In this document: positions 1 to 11,481 of the stretch, piece by piece
Position numbering within the stretch: the first letter of the stretch is position 1
Layout of the letters: each line of letters starts with the position of its first letter
NCBI GenBank assembly: GCA_002150815.3
Contig: NDFF03000317.1
Coordinates: 62,001 to 126,000, forward strand
Direction: 5' to 3'
Source of the DNA: Grammothele lineata
Lineage: Eukaryota > Basidiomycota > Agaricomycetes > Polyporales > Polyporaceae
DNA: 64,000 nt
Translations under genes and position numbers: made by a program
The notes under the pieces: model-generated
What the model was told of the DNA's origin: nothing
Databases searched by the model: none
What the model saw: only the letters and a program-made list of their open reading frames with translations

Positions 1-105
1 GGGACGAGGTCCGCAAGACGCGTGAGGGCCGTGTGCTGGTCGTCGGTGTCGAGAACAAGGGTAGTCGCTCCGATTGAGCGCGATACCGCGTGCGGTGTGC
101 CTGCA
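1..105 (-). pseudogene. alpha/beta hydrolase gene fragment at the window edge
   Basis: Read on the minus strand, about 98-58 encodes ARGIALNRSDYP, which matches ARVIALNRRDYP in the complete alpha/beta hydrolase at 16779-18159. Similarity then continues in another frame (TDDQHTALTRLADLV against TDDERAVLARLANPA), so the copy carries a frame-breaking indel of a few bases between the two blocks. Upstream (about 105-345) I could not recognise the paralogue's first exon or the start of its second exon. It is therefore most likely a degenerate duplicate; the rest would lie to the left of the window. That it is a relic and not an odd intron is my inference. Confidence 0.5.
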
Positions 106-1000
106 ACGTCCCACGTTCAGCCGAAGACCTGGCCCACTACGCGCTGAGAGTGGCGTGTGAGGCAGGGAAGAGTTTCACGGGGACAGAGGATTTTCAGGGC
201 CTCGACAGACAGAGGGAGGGGTTGCAAAGTAACAGTAGTATTATGAGTTACGTACCTTTGATACCATGAATCGTCGCTCCCATCATAAGAATACTCCAGC
301 GCAATGGCATCCTTCACATGTAGGTCCACAGTAGTCCCCACTTCCGTGCACAGGCACAGATCTCGAAGTTAAGGTCGCATTTTTGCCCTTTGACAAACTG
401 CAGATGACTACTATGCCGTTCGAGCACCGCAACCTGCGGGACGCGTGTCAGACTAAAGCGCGCCGAAATACGTTCAAGGAAGTGGCGATAAGATAGCGTG
501 TAGACTCACCACTTCTACCTTTGCGTAACCGAAGAAAGGTTGGAAAAATCAACCACGCAAATCTGCCCCGAGGAAGGAAGGGGTGGATGCTCAGGGAAAG
601 ACGCGTCGCACTTTCTCCGGGGCAGCAGAGACCCCGTACACTGCTAAGGTGTCTCGGGTCTCTTCCGGCCTGTCCATGCGCTCGCGTTCCGAATCGGTTC
701 GCAAGTTCGACTCCTCCTCATGCCGCATCCTCCATCATGCACACCCAGACAACGGAGAATTCGCTGCCACAGATCTATTGCCGCAGTCGTACGGTCCATT
801 AGTGTCTCCGAACTACGAACTGTTCCACCTTCATATCCTGATGAGCGACTCCTCACAGGTCGAACCCTGAGACACGTTGCCACACAAGCACTAACCCGCC
901 CGTCGAATTGTTGGTCCGTTTATCCTCCACGACGATGAGATTTTCTCTGGAAAATAGGCTGTTGATCTCGTAGATTATCTCAGGAAGAGAATACTTACCA
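106..1000. other. intergenic stretch, no gene seen
   Basis: No frame shows a recognisable family, signal peptide or coherent exon chain. A 74-codon open frame on the minus strand (117-341) has no family resemblance. Just downstream of the cerato-platanin stop (about 990-997) there is a good minus-strand donor, GTAAGTATT, which could start an intron in its 3' untranslated region. Confidence 0.5.
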
Positions 1001-1423
1001 TTAAAGGCCGCACTGCGAAGCCGGTAGCTGGGTCGCCGTCGCGTTCACAAGGCCCAACTGGACAGCTTGGCCATCGGTGAGCGTGTTCATAGCCTCCAGT
1101 GAGATGTTGAACCCTTCATCAGCGCTATCGATTACGAGGATGATGTCATTGTTGTCCTCGTATGTGAGCTGCCAGCACGTCCCGCACTCCACAGACATTG
1201 ATCCGTCGACGGAAACAAAGCCGCCGATGTTCGGGAAGTTCGGGAGCGAACCAAACGTTTGAGGACCGACGGGCTCGAACCCGTGTCCACTGGTCGAGCA
1301 AACAACGGATGAAAGGCTTCCTTCCGGGTTGTCGTAGGTCTCGTCGTATGTGACCATGATCGCCGAGGCTGATGCGCAAAGCGCGAAGAGAGTGGCGGCG
1401 AGCGCCGGGAATCCGAGCTGCAT
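1001..1423 (-). CDS. cerato-platanin family secreted protein
   Basis: A single-exon gene of 140 codons. Residues 1-21 form a signal peptide (hydrophobic LAATLFALCASASA). The mature part carries cerato-platanin hallmarks: an early VTYDETYDN strand, FGSLPNFPNIGG, CGTCWQLTY and a C-terminal SQCGL. It has the four conserved cysteines (VVC, VEC, GTC, SQC) expected to make two disulphides. The family folds as a double-psi beta-barrel, is secreted by fungi, binds chitin-type polymers and can loosen polysaccharide like an expansin; some members act as elicitors on plants. Length is normal for the family and nothing is broken. Start is the ATG directly before the signal peptide. The next gene upstream, 2179-2609, has the related RlpA-like barrel fold. 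Confidence 0.95.
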   Translation of the reverse strand: MQLGFPALAATLFALCASASAIMVTYDETYDNPEGSLSSVVCSTSGHGFEPVGPQTFGSLPNFPNIGGFVSVDGSMSVECGTCWQLTYEDNNDIILVIDSADEGFNISLEAMNTLTDGQAVQLGLVNATATQLPASQCGL

Positions 1424-2178
1424 GGTAGGTCGTGAAACAGAGAAGGCGAGTGCGTTATACTGTGAAGGGTGTTTGTGGGCACGGCGGGTGAGCTGGGGAC
1501 AAACGTTTCGGTTATGGACAGGCCACCTTTATGCTGAACTCACTCGGCACTGCCAGACTGGCGAGACATCAGAACTTGTGGCGAGAACGGTCCACGGCAC
1601 GAACTGTCTAACAGAGGCGTGTCGGTGACGTACAGCGTCCGAATTGACACAGTACACGGGCTTACATTCCCGCCTTTCTGTAACAGTTCTTTACTTCGGA
1701 GACGACGCTGCCTGAAGCGTCTTGCGTAATCTAAACGGGAGGTACTCGACATGTGACTACAATCTTCATGAAACTCTTACAGAGATCAGTTCAAAAACGT
1801 CGCACGAAGCCACCCTTAAACCTGTCTGTCAGACCTCACCCTTAGCTTAAGTCAGATAGCTCCACTGTTGTCGTAGGGAGGAGGAGACAACGCGAGTGTG
1901 GAATGAGGCCGATTGGGACGGACTCGCCTAGAGCCAGTACTCAAGCATCGGACCGACCTCGAAACATATACATTAGCCTACAAGGACCTCAAGCAATACT
2001 TGTTCCTAGTCGAGCGAGATGCGAGCTATCGTGTCTGATTTGTACAGCCTGCTTATGGTTCTATGTCGGTAGCACTTCCCACAAGCATTCGAAGGTTCGC
2101 GCTTGTACTGCGATAAATAGTATATGTCTATGCCACGCTACAGCAGGCGTACAAAATCCAAGCAAAAGGAGAACAACT

Positions 2179-2609
2179 TCAAGCGAAGTCCCATTCAACC
2201 GGGATGCGTGACGCGTTCGGGTCCGCCAGCTTCTCGAAAGCATCCAGAGTCAAAATGATGTCGTCTCCCTGACACTCCGGGCAGTCGTCCAGGACTGTGG
2301 CGGTCACCGACTTGCCTTGGGCTGCAACATAATATGTAAGGGTGAGCATAGCAGTTTAGGACGAGCGACGAATATCGGTCAGAATGGCAAGGCTTACAAC
2401 TGACGGAGATAGCCCGGCCGCAGCTCTGAATGTTGTTAAACTCAGCAGGCGGGATGGATGCCACGAAGCTGCCATCGTTGACCGGTTGGCCGCATGTACC
2501 AACCATGCCGTCGGCGTTGATGAACGTAGCTGTAGAAGCGGCCAGGGAGTGTCAGAAAGCGCGAGCCTAACACAGGCCAATCCAGTAGTGACGCACCCTC
2601 CCCGCTCAT
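2179..2609 (-). CDS. small RlpA/expansin-like double-psi beta-barrel protein without a leader
   Basis: Three exons on the minus strand: 2609-2597 (a 13-nt first exon), 2529-2398 and 2321-2179, with introns of 67 and 76 nt that have good GT-AG ends. The product is 95 residues and covers one complete domain: SGEATFINADG, MVGTCGQPVND, QSCGRAI, VTATVLDDCPECQGDD and a C-terminal VEWDF. This pattern is that of small RlpA-like/barwin-like secreted proteins of fungi. Those normally start with a signal peptide; here the only ATG that reaches the domain lies directly in front of it, a TAG stop precedes it in frame, and I found no upstream exon with a hydrophobic leader. Either the leader exon is lost (5'-truncated gene) or sits further away behind an intron I missed. 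The domain call is firm; the start is not. Confidence 0.65.
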
Positions 2610-3830
2610 CTAACACGCCTCCACAGGACGACCCATCCCTACGGACCGAGCGTGGACCGCGTGCGCTTCGTGGAATTCTCTCCAACGATCCAAGCAGACC
2701 GTACTCCCAGTATGTTGAACGCGAGTATAGCAGGGCTTGGTAGCAACAGATTGACACTTTGAAAATGCGGCCGCGCGATAGCGGTCACGTTGCACTCGAA
2801 CTCGAACGGGTAGGAATGATGAACGAAGCTAGTCTGTCAAGACCTCAGTATGTGGAGCAAGGGCACTTGCTCATCCGTTATAAAGTTTCTGCGAGAGAAA
2901 TAAGTGACTTGGCGCAGGACAAACGGCCACTGGCTGAATGAAAAGTCGGAGGAGATCGCTCCGCCGTAGACTCCACTGGCAACGGCGCCTCAGCTGGGGG
3001 GATCAAGCGCTCAAAACCTCGGACCGAGCGCGTTGTTGTGATTTATTTGCTTACATAAGTCGCCCAGCCCGCTTTAGCGCCTAATCAATTTCACCGCTGC
3101 GCCCGCCGACTTTCATTGACCGTCGAGATATTATTCACCGTTCCTTCCTCCGTACACTATTCGACGCTTCTCCATGCATGCGATACATGATAATCAGCAT
3201 TTGTACAGACTCGGGATACCGAACTTATCCTTAAATCCGTGAGTACCAGTATCGAACCGACCGCTGATATTTCTGCCTCACTGGCTGATGATCCGTGGCA
3301 GATCAGTATCTCGCATGTACTAGATGCACAATGGACATGGTGTTACACCAAGCTTTGACGTTGCACAAGCGCGTGCTACGAGATTCCATAGAAGTGGCAC
3401 TAAAAACAACCGCGAAATCGGCGGTCGCGGCCCGTCTTCACAACGGGCCACGCGACCACGCGACGGTCAAGATCACTATAGATTAGAGTGGCACAAGCTT
3501 ATACTCGTCTCATTACACAAGACTTGTATCCTCGTATTGTATCGTCCTCGTCAATACTGGCACTTTCCTTTGTGCCCGCGATGCGAGGACTGCAACTTCA
3601 CGCGTACGCGATGCCTCGTTGCGTCGACAACGGTGCTCGCTTTGGCCAAGGCGAGTAAGCGCCGCGATTAGTTGGCTGCTAAAGTGGCCCGGCCACACCT
3701 GGGGCCACATACACCTGCTCGTATCCAGTGGCTACAGCATTATGACTTCCTCAACGCTCAACGTCGCATCTCTTAAGTACCCCCTTCCTCACGCCGCTAT
3801 CGCTCACACGTCTAGAGCCACTCGCCCTTC
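2610..3830. other. intergenic stretch, no gene seen
   Basis: About 1.2 kb between the RlpA-like gene and the kinase. Open frames here are short and show no family signature. It should contain promoters for both flanking genes, but I see no clear TATA box that I could assign with confidence. Confidence 0.4.
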
Positions 3831-6219
3831 ATGTCGCCCTTCCAACGACTCTTCTGTTCGATCTTACACCCTGCCTCCCCGCGCTGCGAAACTCAAGAGG
3901 GCGCATCGTGCTTCGTAACACGGGAGCTTATCCAGAAACTCAGACATCGTCAAGAGCACCAGACGCACCCAACGGAGACGACAGACGTCGCAACACCAGA
4001 GAGGCCGCTGGAAGATGCGGAGCGCTTCTATGGAGTCGGCGTCGTCGCTGCGAAGGCTCTGGGTATCCGCGCGCGCCTTGGGTTTCTGTCTCGCAGAGCA
4101 ATCGTGAACCCTAAACTCGCAACAACGTACGTCGCAGCAGTCAAAATCCTTACCCACATCTCGCTGACTATCCCGACTTAGCTCCAACGTCAGGACTGTC
4201 GAGAATGAGGCCCCCGAGCTGGGTTCTGATACAACCCCCAACTCGCCCGTCGCACCTCAACGTGTGACTCACACCTCCGGCACGAACGTACAACCCACGG
4301 CCACACCCGTGTACGTCTTGCTCGTGTATTTCCTTGCCCTTGTCTCGCTAACTTTCGTTACATAGCCTTACAGGCAAGCCAGACATCACGCACGCCAAGA
4401 CTACAACACCGACGTCGACAGCTTCTGCCAGCGGCCTGGCTTCCTCCGCAACCCCGGCTCACGAAGGTCTCCCGCAAGCGCCTCGAACCCCCTGGCCTTT
4501 CGCCCGCGCCGCTCCTCCCAAGGTCCAATGGCGCGAGCAAACGCCTGCTCTGTCCCCGATCTCGTCCTGCCTATCACCCCTTGACCTCAAGAGCATTATC
4601 GGGCTGGCCCCTGACTCGCCGCACTCCTCCAACCGTGCAGAGTCGGGCCACGAGGACGATAGCCAGCGTCCAGCCGATGTACGTGCGGACTTCCGTGCTC
4701 CCTCCCCCGCCCCCAGGCCCGGCAAGATCGTGGACAAATACAACACGGATCGAGAACGGTATGCCGACACTGTCGTCCACGCCGGAACGACGTACGCAGT
4801 TGTGGGCACGCTCGGCGAGGGCAGCTTCGGACGCGTCTTCCTCGCGCTCGCTGGGGGCGCTGAGCCCGTGGCACTCAAGGTCGTACACAAGCAGCGAGCA
4901 TACCGTGAACCTGATGCTCAGGAGACACTGCTCGCCGAGCGGAACTGCATGGCGGTCGCCGCCGAGAAAGATCTGAAGTTTTGGACACACTTGCGGGCGG
5001 CATGGGAAGACGACCAGAACGCGTACTTTGTGATGGTATGTGCCGTGCAGCACGTGAGAGGAGCATGTCAAGCTGACTGAGGTCGTAGGATGTGTGCGAC
5101 GGAAGCCTCAGGAGCCGCATGTACGACGCACACTCCCGCAACAAGCCACTCAGCAAGGACGAGATTCGTCTCATGTGTGCCGAAATGGCGAGTATCCTTC
5201 CATTTCCCTCGTCTACCACATCGCTAACACTTCTCTAGCTTCTCGCACTCCGTGCCCTCGAGGATCTCCAAATCATCCATGGGGATATCAAGCCCGAGAA
5301 CTTCTTGATCTCTCGCACCGGCCATGTCCTCCTCGCCGACTTCGGCTTCGCGCAGTCCCCCACCCTTCTCCGACCCTCCTTGGACGAGTTCCGCGAGTGG
5401 CGCGGCCGCTCGTGCGGCACCCCCGGCTACATGGCGCCAGAGGTATGGCAGCGGCCGTCGTCGCACTGCACCGCGCGTTCGGACGTGTTCAGCCTGGGGA
5501 TGGTATTCCTCGAGCTGATGGCAGGGAGGTACACTCCGGTGTGGGACACTCATGACGCGCCACCGGGGTGGGTCGAAGGATCGGACGCGTGGACAGCGCT
5601 GAGCGGGCGATCGAAGCATGTGTTCGTCGCGAACAGGGACAAGGAGTTCTCATCCGTGAGCGAAGAGGCGGTTCCTAGGGACAGCGCGGAGTGGGATCTA
5701 TGCATGACGGTGCGTTCTAGACCTCCGGGCGGCGTGTGAGTGGGAAGCGCTGACTTGCATCCCTGAGGAGATGCTACACCAACGGCCCACTACAGATGAG
5801 CTCATGGCTCATACTTACTTTGATGGATTAGATTTTGATCTCGTTTACGAGGGGGCGATACCCCGTGCGTATTTCATCATCGTTTACGCGCTTTACGCTT
5901 ACGCAACGCCTATGCGCATGTAGACGAATACAAAACTGAGACGCCGACGACGTTTCGGATAGATGCCAACAAGCGCGACTTGACGTTCCTCCAGTGGCAT
6001 CGCGGACGCGATGAGGACCCGGACGAATACGGGCCCTCCGCCGTCTTCGATCGGCTCGTCGACACAGATGGGAAGGTGCTCTTCTCGCGATGGATACGGG
6101 ACAACGCAAACGTCATCGTGCAGATGCAAACGCGCTTGCGAGGTTTTGAGTTCCCGCGTTCAAACCGGTGGCTTTCTCGGAAGATCAAGCGAGCAGGCCA
6201 TGAGGGCGGGTCCGCGTAA
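3831..6219 (+). CDS. serine/threonine protein kinase with a disordered N-terminal region
   Basis: Proposed exons are 3831-4126, 4182-4310, 4366-5035, 5089-5187, 5239-5709, 5768-5864 and 5924-6219, giving 685 residues with phases that agree throughout. Residues about 1-240 are Ser/Thr/Pro-rich and look disordered. The kinase domain follows: glycine loop GEGSFGRVFLA, the lysine in VALKVVHK, helix-C glutamate in LLAERNCM, catalytic loop HGDIKPEN, magnesium loop ADFGFAQ, CGTPGYMAPE and SDVFSLGMVFLELMAG. All catalytic residues are present, but Gly replaces the usual Arg before the catalytic Asp, so it is a non-RD kinase and may not need activation-loop phosphorylation. The intron at 5188-5238 seems to use a GC donor. 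The C-terminal 100 residues lie outside the kinase core. Substrate and pathway are unknown. The start codon is the weakest part of the model. Confidence 0.85.
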
Positions 6220-6496
6220 GCCTCCCGATTATGTTACTGACGTAGCGTTCCACCATAACATCCGTCCTTTCCAAGGACTGTTACAACTTTGTATAAAAGT
6301 TTAATTCTCATCGCAACGCTTAGTTGTCTAATGTGTAACTGTGTAACATTCTTCACAGCGCTCGAACTGATACAAAATGATAACTACGTGCATCGGAAGC
6401 CCATTCTCCTCAACAGGATCGTCAAATACGTGTGAAAGACGAGAGATAAACGAAGCTAGTGCGGATGCTTTCGCATGAGGTCATGTTTAACAGATT
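6220..6496. other. short convergent intergenic region
   Basis: This lies between the kinase stop and the P450 stop, which face each other. It should hold both 3' untranslated regions. No hairpin or long repeat stands out. Confidence 0.4.
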
Positions 6497-8842
6497 TCAG
6501 GCGGAAGCCCGAGCGACGCGAAGATACATCTGCGACTTGGAGCTCTGCCTGCTAATGGCAGGGTACGCCACGCCCCCGAAGTTCCAGACTATGAGTCTGT
6601 CAGAGAGTGCGAACTTGAATGCGTTGATGAGCGTGTACAAGACGATCTCTGCCGTTTACATCGTGCTTACTGGTAGCTCATGTATACGTGTGGAAGGTAT
6701 ACGTACTCATCTCGAGTTGTGAGAACTTGAAGCCACTGTGACTCGGAATTTATGGGCGGCACAATAAGCGCGAAGAATAGGAACTTACATGCAAGCGTAT
6801 GAACCGCCGAGGAACGTCATTCTGCGTGCATCATTAGCATTTGTCTAGCTTCACGTCTATTGCTTCCAAGCAAACGCTGGACGCACAGATGAGCGTATAT
6901 CCCAGGGACGCGCGCATCTTCAACGGCCTGGGGAAGAGGCGCGAGCCAACGCTCCGGCTTCCATTCTTCGGCGTCTTCACCCCACATAGCCTTTGATGTG
7001 TTACAAGCGCGGAGGTTCAGGATCAAAAAGTCACCCTTTTGGACAGGGATTTCCGTGATACGACGACCGTCGATACCCGTAATAGGCTCTGATAGGGGTA
7101 GTATTGTGTTCGCGCGAACTCTGTCATATGAAACTCAATGAAGTAGCAAGGCAGAAGTACCATGAACCACACGCACTCTCTCGTAACAATACTGAGGGGG
7201 ATATAGCTAGAGCGAGGTACCATCTAAGTCGACATCGAGGAGCAAGTAACGACGCTTAGTGCACTCACAGTCGAAGTGTCTCGCGGCAGATTGCGTCCAG
7301 ATACGACAGCTTGTTGAGCTCATCATACGAGATGTTAGTGCCGTGGATGGCGTGCGCTTCACGTATCTCCTGCCGAAGCTTCTCCTGCACTTCTGGGCGC
7401 TCGCAGAGGACGTGCAGTATTCTAGCCAACGCATTTGACGTGCTGTCGGTACCAGCAGCAATGAACGTTCTAGATAGAGTTTCGATAAGCAAAATGTCCA
7501 CTAAACGATATGTAGACGCGTTTGGCTAACGTACGAGATCTGCCCGAGAAGCTCATCATCAGTCAACTTGTCTTCGTCCACCGATCGTGAGTTTTCTCTC
7601 ACTATGCACCATGATTCAACTCCATACGTCCAGAGAATGACTATTGATCAACTCACGGAGTACACTCATTAGATCCTTCCCTTTCCCAATTTTGTCCAGG
7701 AGCTCCTCATCTCCGTTAGCCAACGCAGCCTTCTTCGCGTTCAACAAAGCTTCACAACCCCTATTCATTTCGTCACAGATTCTTTTAAGCGTCTGTACCT
7801 TCTCGTACGGCACGAGGTCCAGTAGGATCCGTTGGAACCACGACGGCCCAAGACGCACAAGAAAGGGAAGCAGGCCGCGGAGGTGGCGGAGGTCGGAGAT
7901 CGCGGGGCTGGAGCGGGGAGAGTGTGGGTCAGTATGGTTCGCGGAGTGAGAGAATTGAAATAAGACACCCACGCATATGCTTTTACGGCTGCAGTGTAAC
8001 CGTCCTGCGAATCCGCAGTGAGCGGATCGAAGGAATGGCCCAGCCCCCCTTGCCCCACGAGCTCGAGCGCAGTGCGGCCCATCCATTCGACTATGTCAAT
8101 CGTCTGCGGCCCATCACGAACGCGTGAGTCTATGGCGTCCCTGAGCTGCGGAGAAGTTCACATGGATGCTCTGAGCGCGCCACAGACGGATTTCGGACCG
8201 GGAATACTCACCCGCTGAGAGACCTCGTGGAATATCGGCGTCAGATTGCGCATGTGTGCGCCGGAGAATACTGGATTGAGTATCTTGCGCTGCTTCCGGT
8301 GTCTTTGGCCATTCGTGGAGAGAAGTCCAGGACCAAGCGCAAGCAGATTGAAGCTAGGAGGAGAATGTTGTGTTACGGAAGGGAACGCATGAGAGCAAGC
8401 GCGCTACGTACAGTTCGTCGCGGGAGCTTCTACCATAAGAATCCTGGTCTTTGATCAAGACAGAATGTATACCCTTCACATCGCTGACATGCAGCCACGG
8501 GGTCTGTTAATGCATTGAGACGAGATGGCTCAAGGTTATCAGACGTGTACGAACACGTAAGAATCCATGGATGCGAGCGGCGGGGCCGTACACATCTACG
8601 AGAGATTTGACGAAGTCCCATGCATCGTGCCCGAACATCAATTTTAGATTGCCTGCGTGACGAATGAGACCAAGGTGGTAGTAGCTCTGAGAGTGGTATC
8701 ATCAGCACTCACCTGACAATAGGTCGCCCGGAGGGGGACCGGCAATATTCTTGAAGGGAGGATGTATGAACCGAGAGTGGATGAAGCGAAACGTGAAGTG
8801 GAGTAGCACCGCTAACACAATGAGGAGGATGAAGGTGGCCAT
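6497..8842 (-). CDS. cytochrome P450 monooxygenase (P450 copy A)
   Basis: A complete P450 in about 14 small exons on the minus strand, starting at ATG 8842 with a membrane anchor (FILLIVLAVLLHF) followed by the proline hinge NIAGPPPGDLLSG. Recognisable parts in order are the helix-C region RKQRKILNPVF, the I-helix oxygen-binding motif AAGTDSTSN, the K-helix ExxR in ICRETLRL, the PERW motif in EEWKPERW and the heme loop F-LGGSYAC-IG, where Cys is the thiolate ligand. The heme loop is split by introns: the Cys codon is followed by an intron and then GFKFSQLEM. Exons line up one for one with the P450 at 11482-13842, which starts 2.6 kb away on the other strand, so the two are an inverted duplicate pair. 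Basidiomycete P450s of this type sit in the ER and need cytochrome P450 reductase. The substrate cannot be predicted. No break was found. Confidence 0.92.
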
Positions 8843-11420
8843 GCGGTGTACGAGTAAGCTTGAAGAAGTTGATGAGCTACGAAGATGCGTTCTAATGCGC
8901 TGGATTAAATAGGTGTTCGTACTGGTTCCCATGATGTCATAGTATTTACTATATGAGCCCCCATAGCTCCCGGAATAGTCCAGTACAAAGCACACGAGGT
9001 GCAATGAACATACAAACCTAGTAGAGGACCGTAAGTCCGATTGAATTCTGTGATGTCGCACGTACTGTTATAGTATGAGCGCGATTCTCCTCCCTCGTCA
9101 CATGGAGCAATATCAGGGTCTGCATAAAGACGTTCTCGGCTCTATTCTCTCTTCGCACCAGGTGACCTCGATATAAGCGATCGACCCGAAAACACCCCGT
9201 CCTTTGCCCTCTACTAGCCACATCCTTATGAAGAGTACTGTAGCAGAATTGCCAAGGGACACAAGACTTGGGGGAGGGGGGAAGTGTGAAACGACGGAAG
9301 AAATTGTCAATTGTGTCGATATAACCGTTCATACTTGATACACACCTTATGCATTATGTCAAGAGGCGCTATTCTCCCGAACATCTTCACCGCGTCATGG
9401 TTCGTTGCACTGCTCGAATATTTGCGTGACTGTCGGAAAGTCGTCGCGGGGTCCGTAGCGTAGGCTGAAAAGCTCGTTCTACCGCGAGGCGCGAACGTAC
9501 ACCGGATGTCGTAAGATAGCTCGATAAGCCCTCGGATGTTTCGTGCCGGTTTATGCTTGAGCGAGCGGCTATTGAGTCTCGGCCTGCTTAGTGGCGTGAG
9601 TTGAGAACTTAAACACACATAGAAATGAAGAGCGTGTACCACTGTCATGGAAACTCCAATCCATCGAAGGTCTCGGGCGTCGTAGGACGCGGGGTACATC
9701 GCATCGCGCACGCCATCACACGACAGCTGAAATTCTACTCGGTATCATTGGTGCGAAATAGAAGACAAATCGCGATGCCTAGAATGTTCGGCAGAAGTCT
9801 TCCTCTCGCCACTCGTCAGGAGCGGGAGCACTCGAGGGCTTAAGACGGACGGCGTTTCAGCTTTCAAGGATACAAGACCGAAAATGAGACGTACACACTA
9901 TTCCGTATAGATCATGAATGCGAGGACTTTGAACGTCCACCCATTGGTCTGGGCGATTTGCTTCCCGCTTACCCTGTTCTAGTAAGTGCGAGATCATGGC
10001 AACTTTTTCACAACAGATCATCGTGTGCACTCGCCCGGGTTTCGAGGCCCTCGCTGCTCGGCGCTCGGACACACTGTGGCAGAAGTTATGGACATCTCCG
10101 TTCTTGGTGCAAGGCCTGTGCTGCGCAATATAATTCATAGCTCCTGCCCTCGTCCTTGTGCCCCTGAAGAATAGAAGTGCGCGCTTCTCCCGCGCACAAT
10201 ACCCACCGCGCTTCGTGCTCTCACGTACACGCGCATCGAAAACTGGAAACATCGCCTCGTGTCCCTAGGCTCTCACCAGCATAGCCTGCCCGCGTCTTAT
10301 TCATACCATGACATCTTTCTGGGGGAGTGTACGTTTGCTTGATACTTGGAAAGTTGAAACCCGAGTGATTTCTGGGAAAACGAGGAGCAATTGTTATAAA
10401 ATGTGAATACGCCAGAGAAGTGCACGCTTACAATCTCCCAGAACCTGATCCTACATGTTTCAGTCCTTTGCGTCGGCTGTGCAGGACCGGTCAAGAGAGC
10501 AGATTCGACGGGACTACGGGGAAAGGGCCTCGCGGTCCCAACGGAACCGAGGTGGGTGTCGGAGTAAGGCGCTTAAACGTACACGAATCGTGGACAGGTC
10601 ATGTGACCCTTGGCATCACGTCAGCGCAGCGCCATAACGCGGCCACTGAAGTACTGAGCGCCGAGGCCGCGCCGCGGGCGTCGCGCTGGCTTCGTCACAG
10701 ATCAAGCAGTAAGTACCCGTGGCGACTCAGCATGACATCCAGTTACTTCCATTACTACCTCTCGGCACCGGCATATCGCGCAGCTCATACTGTGACACCC
10801 AAAGCTCGGAACAGGAAATGGTAGACACCTCACACTCCGACAAGTGCTTGCCGAGCCTATGGCTGTGTGGCAGGACTGCGGCTGCTAGATAACCGCTGGT
10901 TATTGACGAGTGTTCTCAGTGTCTCGGGACTTGAAGACATCCGAATTTGCAGCTGATACATTCAGTCTGGCCCGTGGCAAAAGTACCATCTTATTGACTC
11001 CAATGGGTCTAACTTATACTCAACGAAGATCTCTGAGACCTCACGGCCGGGCCTTTGCCCGCGAAGACCGGACCGTGAGTAGCAAACGACAGTATAGGTA
11101 TGTCTTCTTCTGTTTTCTCTGTTCGAGATGTGCAGACGGAGGAATGTGGGTTGCGCCTCTCGTCTCGGCCGATTGCAATCACAGACGTCACTTAATCCGA
11201 CGAAGTCCGACTGCTGTGAACGTCCCGCGGATTGCTCAGGAAGGTATCATGAGGAGTCATTCGCGTCTAGGTTCAATCTCACGCCGCTCATATTGATAGT
11301 GCCCACAATCGCTACAACGGAGAATCCATCAAGGTTCCGTCTCATGTAGGTCTCGTGAATCATGCACCGTGTGTCCCTAATATGTGGGACATCATCTTCC
11401 AGATGCCTAGACGCCGTTCT
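8843..11420. other. long divergent intergenic region between two P450 genes
   Basis: About 2.6 kb between the start codons of the divergent P450 pair. Its open frames (longest about 134 codons, at 9307-9711 on the minus and 10420-10824 on the plus strand) have no recognisable domains, no coherent exon joins and no signal peptides. I see no transposon ends or tandem repeats. It probably holds two promoters and may hold decayed sequence that I cannot identify. Confidence 0.4.
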
Positions 11421-11427
11421 TATATAG
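11421..11427 (+). promoter_or_regulatory. TATA-like box of P450 copy B
   Basis: TATATAG lies 61 bp before the ATG at 11482. The distance is typical for fungal core promoters. Assigned by sequence and position only. Confidence 0.45.
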
Positions 11428-11481
11428 CCCGCTGGATCGCAGAGGCCTCTCTCAAGCCACTCGACTCCGCTTTCACGGATC

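Noticed and set aside
9307..9711. A 134-codon minus-strand frame between the two P450 genes
   Set aside because: No domain, no signal peptide, no sensible splice partners and residue use like random sequence.
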